From positions 23,099,426-23,163,425 of the forward strand of contig NC_090447.1 in assembly GCF_031143425.1 (NCBI RefSeq): DNA of 64,000 bases, given 5' to 3'. The stretch's first letter is position 1. Every line of letters begins with the position of its first letter. Under the pieces are notes generated by a model, which had not been told where the DNA came from, did no database searches, and saw only the letters and a list, made by a program, of their open reading frames with translations. The DNA comes from Pleurodeles waltl. Lineage: Eukaryota > Chordata > Amphibia > Caudata > Salamandridae. The position numbers were made by a program, and so were the translations under genes. Below are positions 56,389 through 64,000 of the stretch, piece by piece.

Positions 56389-56397
56389 GGGGGGGGG
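56389..56397 (+). promoter_or_regulatory. Polypurine tract before the 3' LTR
   Basis: A run of nine G lies three bases before the 3' LTR (56401), 19 bases after the stop codon. This is where plus-strand synthesis of a retroelement is primed. Confidence 0.6.
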
Positions 56398-56400
56398 TTG

Positions 56401-59400
56401 TGTGAGAAGGTAGCCTCTTTCTAGCCTTGTTACCCCCACTTTTGGCCTGTTTGTGAGTGTATGTCAGGGTGTTTGTCACTGTTTTCACTGTCTCACTGGG
56501 ATCCTGATAGCCAGGCCTCAGTGCTCATAGTGAAAACACTATGTTTTCAGTATGGTTGTTATGTGTCACTGGGATCCTGCTGGTCAGGACCCCAGTGCTC
56601 ATAGGTTTGTGGCCTATATGTATGTGTCACTGGGACCCTGTCACACAGGGCCCCAGTGCTCATAGGTGTGCATGTATATGTTCCCTGTGTGATGCCTAAC
56701 TGTCTCACTGAGGCTCTGCTAACCAGAACCTCAGTGGTTATGCTCTCTCATTACTTTTAAATTGTCACTAACAGGCTAGTGACCAATTTTACCAATTCAC
56801 ATTGGCTTACTGGAACACCCTTATAATTCCCTAGTATATGGTACTAAGGTACCCAGGGTATTGGGGTTCCAGGAGATCCCTATGGGCTGCAGCATTTCTT
56901 TTGCCACCCATAGGGAGCTCTGACAATCCTTACACAGGCCTGCCACTGCAGCCTGAGTGAAATAACGTCCACGTTATTTCACAGCCATTTTACACTGCAC
57001 TTAAGTAACTTATAAGTCACCTATATGTCTAACCTTTACCTGGTAAAGGTTAGGTGCAAAGTTACTTAGTGTGAGGGCACCCTGGCACTAGCCAAGGTGC
57101 CCCCACATTGTTCAGAGCCAATTCCCTGAACTTTGTGAGTGCGGGGACACCATTACACGCGTGCACTACATATAGGTCACTACCTATATGTAGCTTCACA
57201 ATGGTAACTCCGAATATGGCCATGTAACATGTCTATGATCATGGAATTGCCCCCTCTATGCCATCCTGGCATAGTTGGCACAATCCCATGATCCCAGTGG
57301 TCTGTAGCACAGACCCTGGTACTGCCAAACTGCCCTTCCTGGGGTTTCACTGCAGCTGCTGCTGCTGCCAACCCCTCAGACAGGCATCTGCCCTCCTGGG
57401 GTCCAGCCAGGCCTGGCCCAGGATGGCAGAACAAAGAACTTCCTCTGAGAGAGGGTGTGACACCCTCTCCCTTTGGAAAATGGTGTGAAGGCAGGGGAGG
57501 AGTAGCCTCCCCCAGCCTCTGGAAATGCTTTGTTGGGCACAGAGGTGCCCAATTCTGCATAAGCCAGTCTACACCGGTTCAGGGACCCCTTAGCCCCTGC
57601 TCTGGCGCGAAACTGGACAAAGGAAAGGGGAGTGACCACTCCCCTGACCTGCACCTCCCCTGGGAGGTGTCCAGAGCTCCTCCAGTGTGCTCCAGACCTC
57701 TGCCATCTTGGAAACAGAGGTGCTGCTGGCACACTGGACTGCTCTGAGTGGCCAGTGCCACCAGGTGACGTCAGAGACTCCTGCTGATAGGCTCCTTCCG
57801 GTGTTAGTAGCCTTTCCTCTCTCCTAGGTAGCCAAACCCTCTTTTCTGGCTATTTAGGGTCTCTGTCTCTGGGGAAACTTTAGATAACGAATGCATGAGC
57901 TCAGCCGAGTTCCTCTGCATCTCCCTCTTCACCTTCTGATAAGGAATCGACCGCTGACCGCGCTGGAAGCCTGCAAACCTGCAACATAGTAGCAAAGACG
58001 ACTACTGCAACTCTGTAACGCTGATCCTGCCGCCTTCTCGACTGTTTTCCTGCTTGTGCATGCTGTGGGGGTAGTCTGCCTCCTCTCTGCACCAGAAGCT
58101 CCGAAGAAATCTCCCGTGGGTCGACGGAATCTTCCCCCTGCAACCGCAGGCACCAAAAAGCTGCATTACCGGTCCCTTGGGTCTCCTCTCAGCACGACGA
58201 GCGAGGTCCCTCGAATCCAGCGACACCGTCCAAGTGACCCCCACAGTCCAGTGACTCTTCAGCCCAAGTTTGGTGGAGGTAAGTCCTTGCCTCACCTCGC
58301 TGGGCTGCATTGCTGGGAACCGCGACTTTGCAAGCTACTCCGGCCCCTGTGCACTTCCGGCGGAAATCCTTCGTGCACAGCCAAGCCTGGGTCCACGGCA
58401 CTCTAACCTGCATTGCACGACTTTCTAAGTTGGTCTCCGGCGACGTGGGACTCCTTTGTGCAACTTCGGCGAGCACTGTTTCACGCATCCTCGTAGTGCC
58501 TGTTTCTGGCACTTCTCCGGGTGCTACCTGCTTCAGTGAGGGCTCTTTGTCTTGCTCGACGTCCCCTCTCTCTGCAGGTCCAATTTGCGACCTCCTGGTC
58601 CCTCCTGGGCCCCAGCAGCGTCCAAAAACGCCAAACGCACGATTTGCGTGTAGCAAGGCTTGTTGGCGTCCATCCGGCGGGAGAACACTTCTGCACGACT
58701 CTCCAAGGCGTGGGGGATCCATCCTCCAAAGGGGAAGTCTCTAGCCCTTGTCGTTCCTGCAGTATTCACAGTTCTTCAGCCTAGTAAGAGCTTCTTTGCA
58801 CCAACCGCTGGCATTTCTTGGGCATCTGCCCACCTCCGAGCTGCTTGTGACTTTTGGACTTGGTCCCCTTGTTCCACAGGTACCCTCAGTCAGGAATCCA
58901 TCGTTGTTGCATTGCTGATTTGTGTTTTCCTTGCATTTTCCCTCTAACACGACTATTTTGTCCTTAGGGGAACTTTGGTGCACTTTGCACTCACTTTTCA
59001 GGGTCTTGGGGAGGGTTATTTTGCTAACTCTCACTATTTTCTAATAGTCCCAGCGACCCTCTACAAGGTCACATAGGTTTGGGGTCCATTCGTGGTTCGC
59101 ATTCCACTTCTGGAGTATATGGTTTGTGTTGCCCCTATCCCTATGTTTCCCCATTGCATCCTATTGTAACTATACATTGTTTGCACTGTTTTCTAAGACT
59201 ATACTGCATATTTTTGCTATTGTGTATATATATCTTGTGTATATTTCCTATCCTCTCACTGAGGGTACACTCTAAGATACTTTGGCATATTGTCATAAAA
59301 ATAAAGTACCTTTATTTTTAGTATAACTGTGTATTGTGTTTTCTTATGATATTGTGCATATGACACTAAGTGGTACTGTAGTAGCTTCACACGTCTCCTA

Positions 59401-59545
59401 GTTCAGCCTAAGCTGCTCTGCTAAGCTACCATTATCTATCAGCCTAAGCTGCTAGACACCCTATACACTAATAAGGGATAACTGGGCCTGGTGCAAGGTG
59501 CAAGTACCCCTTGGTACTCACTACAAGCCAGTCCAGCCTCCTACA
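56401..59545 (+). repeat. 3' LTR of the Gag-protease retrotransposon
   Basis: 3145 bases, same length as the 5' LTR and about 99.8 percent identical by eye. The matching AATAAA lies at 59300-59305. The GAGAG target copy follows at 59546. Confidence 0.95.
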
Positions 59546-60530
59546 GAGAGTAGCAGTCACACACTCTCAGAAGCAGTCTCACACCCCTCTGAGAGTAACA
59601 GTCACACACTATCAGAAACACCCTCACACTCCCCTGGGAGTAGCAGTCACACACTATCAGAAGCACTCCCTGACCCCTCTGGGAGTAGCAGTAACACACT
59701 ATCAGAAACACTTTCACACCCCCCTGGGTAGAGCAGTAACACACTATCAGAAACACTCTTGCACCCCCCTGGAAGTAGCAGCCACACACTATCAGAAGCA
59801 CTCTCACACCCCTCTGTGAGTAGCAGCCACACATTATCAGAAGCACTCTCACCCCACCTGGGAGCAGCAGTAACACACTATCAGAAGCACTCTCACACCC
59901 CTCTGGGAGTAGCAGCCACACACTATCAGAAGCACTCCCACACCCCTCTGGGAGTAGCAGTAACACACTATCAGAAACACTCTCACACCACTCAGGGAGT
60001 AGCAGTAACGCACTATCAGAAGCACTCTCACACCCCTCTGGAAGAGGCATTCAACACACTACCAGAAGCACTTACACACCTCTCTGAGAGTAGCAGTCAC
60101 ACACTCTCAGAAACACTCTCACCCCCCCCCCCCGGAGTAACAGTCACACATTATCAGAAGCACTCCCACACCCCTCTGGGATTAGCAGTAACACACTATC
60201 AGAAACACTCTCACCCCCCCCTGGGAGCAGCAGTAACACACTATCAGAAACCCTCACACACCCCTGGGAGTAGCAGTCACACACTATCAGAAGCACTCCC
60301 ACACCCCTCTGGGAGTAGCAGCCACACACTATCAGAAACACTCTCAGCCCCCTCTGGGAGTTGCAGTCACACACTATCAGAAGCAGTCTCACACCCCTTT
60401 GGGGGTAGCAGTCACACACTGCTAGGAAAACTCTTACTCCCTTCAGTTACCAGCAGTCTCTCTATCAAAAACTCTCCAACCTGAATCACAGTGGCAGTCA
60501 CAAACTGTGAGGAGCACTCTCACACCCCCC
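59546..60530. repeat. 45-bp minisatellite, right part of the interrupted array
   Basis: Same units as 49430-50297 (AGTAGCAGTCACACACT, ATCAGAAGCACTC, CACACCCCTCTGGG), about 21 copies, more diverged towards 60420-60530. Without the LTR element the array would be about 1.85 kb. Confidence 0.9.
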
Positions 60531-60988
60531 ACAGTGTATGTCTCATGCCAGGCCTTAAACCGCATGGCGAGAATGAGTGCAAGCAGGGCTGTCAGATCGC
60601 CCTATACTCAGGCAGTCGGGGTAGCCTTAGTCAAGGCCAGTACATAGGTCTGCCTTGTATTTGTCAACTTACAGATCATTGACAATGGTTGTTAGTTTTG
60701 GTTGTATTATTCATTTTGTTTCTCTTTAAGTGTTTTAAAGATAGTACTTTGCAGTGGGACACTACTTTGCACCTTGTAAAGTTGTCCATAACTTTGATAT
60801 ATTTCCTTAAAGGGTTAATATTCTGTTTAAATAAAAACAAGCTTACAAGTATAATACAGGTATATTTTCAGTGCTGCATGGTAGTGCACATTAGATTAAC
60901 GTGTGTAAGGCATATACACACTTATTTGCAAGTGTGTGCTAGTAGAAACACACATAACATGCATAAAATGTGAATTGTAAGTGCAGAC
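60531..60988. other. TRPM2 intron, no element recognised
   Basis: Nothing coding or repetitive recognised between the minisatellite and the TRPM2 exon. Confidence 0.4.
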
Positions 60989-61090
60989 CTCAGTTCCTCT
61001 TTCTTGCAGAGCTTCAAACGTTTTGCAGAATTCCTCCTTCAGGATCTCTTTCAGTTTTGATGGTAACTTCTCACCTGGCCCCAATGTGCC
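60989..61090 (-). CDS. trpm2: TRPM2, third-last coding exon (Nudix-box region)
   Basis: On the minus strand a CTGTGTTTCAG acceptor leads into 34 codons, GTLGPGEKLPSKLKEIL, then KEEFCKTFEALQERGTE, ending at a GT donor (GTCTGC, weak). 'PGEKLPSKLK' is the Nudix-box segment of NUDT9/TRPM2. Next to the expected catalytic REXXEE this copy reads EILKEE; as I remember, NUDT9 has REFGEE and human TRPM2 RILRQE. So the Arg-Glu pair is lost as in the human channel, while both final Glu are kept. Phase 0 to the exon at 42083. The exon before it is not in the window. Confidence 0.9.
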
Positions 61091-63203
61091 CTGAAACACA
61101 GGATAATGTGGTTGGATGGGTCTGAGACAAGTATTGGCCCACTCTTGGCCACTTATGAAAAGACTGAAGATGACAGGACAAAACTCAGCTCGATAGACAA
61201 AGTATGAAAATGCCCCAGGGGGCAGAGTATGGACCTAGAGACAGGCACATTGCAACAAGAAACATGTGAATGGCTGTCAATTGTCTGCAGTAGCAATACT
61301 GAATTCCACACATGCCCCATACGTGGCCAATATAGAACACCACTTTTCTATATCTACTGCAAAGTGCCACCTCACTTTTACTACTCTCTTATAGCCCGGC
61401 TAACTCACCCCTCACATTCACACCCACAGCACAACCTTCTTTATGATTCTATCATCTTGTAGTCTGTGGCCCTACAGGAGCACCAGTAAGGCCAAAGGCA
61501 AGCATCCCCATCTTGCTTGGGTGAAGAGGGTAACTATGAGTAAGAGAGAAGGAAGGAATAGTTACTTACCTGTAATCCTAGTTCCAGTTGCGGCTCGCAA
61601 AATGGGCGGGGCGGTGCGCAGTGGGTTTGTGGGGGATTACATATTACATTATATTTAAAAAAAAATTACAAACCACTTACCTTCGCCGCCGCCGCAGTAC
61701 GCTGCTCCTCGGCTTCTTCTCCGGGCCAGGGAGGCACAGGCTCCCAGCCTGCCCTGCGGCCAACCCTGACGCTGCTCAAAGCAGCATCAGGATTGGCTGA
61801 GAGGGCCCTGCCAGGGTGCTCCCAGGCAGACTGGGTCCTGTGCAAGCTCTCTCCAGCCCAGCAAATGTGTTGCAGGGCTGGAGAGAGCCTACCGTGCATG
61901 TGTATTTGGCCGGCCAAACACACATGCGCTCTGAGGGGAGTGCTCTGTGCACTCCACTCAAGTACTCGTCACCCCAATGCCCCACCCCTTTTCAAGAAAA
62001 CAATACCAAACACCGTTTATTGTCATTTTCTTGAAAAGATTTTGCAGCTGCCGCTGCTGGCAGTGGGACAACACTCCTCCACCCTAATGGAGTAGCCACC
62101 CCTGCCTAGTTCTCCTCTAGAGTAATCTCAAGTATTGGCATAAGCAATTAATTGTCTTGCAAACGCAAAAGTACAGGGAATGTTTTTTGGAAAGCCTATG
62201 AAAGGGTATGTTGGTAAAGGATATGCTATTTACTTAATAACATAATTAAAAAAACACATGAAAATAGAAATAATCTAATGACCTGAAACCTCTTTCACAA
62301 ACCTTCTGAGAGAAAAGGGGGACAATGTAGCCGAATATGCAGAATCCGGAACGGCTGGAACAACTGTGCAGCTCCATTTAAAAGCAGATCATCACCAGTA
62401 TCCCATCACGTTCTACAGGTGGGACTTGAGCCACTTCTTTTTTCATGAGGGCCAAGATTCATAGTAAAACTGAGAATAATTCATTTTGTATTTTCTCTGG
62501 GAGGAGTGTGGGTTGCTTATGACTATAATAAACTTTGAAACCCTTTTCACATCCAGCAAATGCACAGCCCTCTCCACAGGAGAAGAAGGGTTCTGGAACA
62601 AAGTTAAAAGGGGAATATTCTAATGAACATAGAAATTAGATACCACTTTAGGGAGGAACCTTGGATAAGTCCTCATCGCTACTTTGTACTTATGGAACAT
62701 TGTATATGGTTCCTTACAACAGTGGACTTGGATGACACTAGCCCTATGGACAAAGGTCATAGCCACAAGAAAAACTGTATTTCAGGGGAGATTCTGAGGG
62801 ATAGACTTGTGAATGGGTTCAAATGGGGTACATAAAACTATATTAATTTTCCATTAAGGACAAGGTCTCTGTAAGAGAGGATAAACCTTAAGTTCTTCTA
62901 AAAAATCTTTTCAATGGGATTTTGGAGAAAGGGGTTTGTGAAGGGTATTTCTGTAAGAGGTTATGACTGATAAATGGTCCTTTATTAAGGAAAACTGTAG
63001 CCCAGTTATTTCTAGGTTAAAAAGGGATGGGAGTACTGCTTCCTTCTGACATGTTGAATGGTGAAGTTTCTTTCACTGGCACCATATGCAGAACCTCTTC
63101 TACTTAAAGCAATCAGATGTTCTTGTGGAAGGGTGCCTGCCTTCTCTCAAGGTGTTAATGTTGTCTGGTAGGTTTTAGTGGTCATACTCTAAGAGTTAAA
63201 GAG
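61091..63203. other. TRPM2 intron; GC-rich unclassified repeat at about 61560-62110
   Basis: A GC-rich block (61590-62100) starts near an A8 run (61652-61659) and 'CTTACCTTCGCCGCCGCCGC'. It includes an inverted pair CTCTCTCCAGCCC...GGGCTGGAGAGAG (61849-61888) and a second one TTTTCAAGAAAA...TTTTCTTGAAAA (61988-62038). It looks like a dispersed repeat but I cannot class it. No TRPM2 exon was recognised further left on the gene (up to 63203). Confidence 0.35.
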
Positions 63204-64000
63204 TGTAGGAGGCTGGACTGGCTTGTAGTGAGTACCAAGGGGTACTTACACCTTGCACCAGGCCCAGTTATCCCTTATTAGTGTATAGGGTGTCTAGCAG
63301 CTTAGGCTGATAGATAATGTTAGCTTAGCAGAGCAGCTTAGGCTGAACTAGGAGACATGTGAAGCTCCTACAGTACCACTAATGTCATATGCACAGTATC
63401 ATAAGAAAACACAATACACAGATATACTAAAAATAAAGGTACTTTATTTTTATGACAATATGCCAAAAGTATCTCAGTGAGTACCCTCAGTATGAGGATA
63501 GCAAATATACACAAGATATATGTACACAATACCAAAAATATGCAGTATAGTCTTAGAAAACAGTGCAAACAATGTATAGTGTACAATAGGATGCAATGGG
63601 AGCACATAGGGATAGGGGCAACACAAACCATATACTCCAAAAGTGGAATGCGAACCACGAATGGACCCCAAACCTATGTGACCTTGTAGAGGGTCACTGG
63701 GACTATTAGAAAATAGTAAGGGTTAGAAAAATACCCCACCCCAAGACCCTGAAAAGTGAGTGCAAAGTGCACTAAAGTTCCCCAAAGGACATAGAAGTCG
63801 TGATAGGGGAATTCTGCAGGAAAGACACAAACCAGCAATGCAACAACGATGGATTGCCAGTCGAGGGTACCTGTGGAACAAGGGGACCAAGTCCAAAAGT
63901 CACAAGCAAGTCGGAGATGCCCAGGAAATGCCAGCTGTGGGTGCAAAGAAGCTTCTACTGGACAGAAGAAGCTGAGGATTCTGCAGGAACGACAAGGGCT
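63204..64000 (-). mobile_element. LTR of the 50298 family, cut by the window edge
   Basis: On the minus strand the LTR ends at 63204 with the complement of CCAGCCTCCTACA and runs towards higher coordinates. It follows the last 800 bases of the 50298 LTR, including AATAAAGTACCTTTATTTTT near 63433-63452. Differences are frequent (for example a missing or changed base every 15-25 bases), so it is older than the complete copy. The left flank shows no matching second LTR. Confidence 0.8.

Larger units (their letters stand above)
50298..59545 (+). mobile_element. Complete LTR retrotransposon, Gag-protease only, 9248 bp
   Basis: Two 3145-bp LTRs (TGTGAGAAGG ... CTCCTACA) bracket a 2958-bp interior, and GAGAG flanks both sides (50293-50297, 59546-59550). 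The target is a unit of the 45-bp minisatellite. The interior holds one long ORF (53713-56370) with capsid-, knuckle- and retropepsin-like parts but no reverse transcriptase, RNase H or integrase. The 5-bp duplication and the protein suggest Ty3/Gypsy. Because the ORF is intact and the LTRs almost identical, the insertion is very recent and must have been made with enzymes from an autonomous relative. It lies in the 18.9 kb TRPM2 intron, antisense to the gene. Confidence 0.93.

Overview
The window reads as non-coding, transposon-saturated DNA of a very large vertebrate genome, most likely a salamander of the newt type. The evidence for this is the mixture of Harbinger, DIRS, L1, L2/CR1, Ty3/Gypsy and hAT-like copies, the many nested insertions, and the one host gene I can identify. 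That gene is TRPM2 on the minus strand. Its last three coding exons lie at 61090-60989, 42083-41973 and 38685-38560. They encode the end of the NUDT9-H domain and are separated by introns of 18.9 kb and 3.3 kb. The species call is an inference; nothing in the window names it.

Layout: 0.3-4.0 kb holds LINE tails (L2/CR1-like, then an L1/Tx1-like ORF2 end split by a 1.6 kb insertion). 4.2-5.45 kb is a 39-bp minisatellite. 7.1-9.5 kb holds a hAT-like element followed at once by a 1.1 kb Harbinger-derived element. 9.8-14.3 kb is a three-layer nest: an old retroviral pol/env remnant (minus strand), split by a solo LTR with 5-bp target duplications, which is itself split by a Harbinger MITE. 16.1-19.95 kb is a decayed multi-domain ORF of a family I cannot name, split by another Harbinger-derived element.

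20.26-29.56 kb is a 9.3 kb Harbinger transposon with an ATA target duplication. It carries three genes: a Myb/SANT-like gene (plus), a DDE nuclease of the HARBI1 type (minus, two exons) and a second Myb/SANT-like gene (plus). The second Myb gene and two minisatellites lie inside the 5.3 kb intron of the nuclease. Each gene has exactly one visible lesion (nonsense, 1-base frameshift, nonsense), so the copy is young but probably dead.

30.5-36.4 kb holds a SINE-like repeat, a MITE, an LTR with six tandem inverted CCAAT boxes, and a DIRS element (minus) whose reverse transcriptase region is replaced by a 48-bp minisatellite. 38.5-61.1 kb is the TRPM2 end. Its large intron contains MITEs, a second DIRS relic, a 190-bp near-perfect palindrome, a hammerhead-like motif, and a 45-bp minisatellite.

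That minisatellite is interrupted by a complete, very young LTR retrotransposon (50298-59545). The element has 3145-bp LTRs that differ at five positions, a 5-bp target duplication, and a single intact 885-codon Gag-protease ORF with no reverse transcriptase, RNase H or integrase. It must have moved with help from another element. Two further diverged LTRs of the same family occur at 40.8-41.8 kb and at the right edge.

Limits: everything was read by eye. Element ends with matching target duplications are firm; other boundaries are approximate. Family assignments rest on remembered protein motifs, not on searches.
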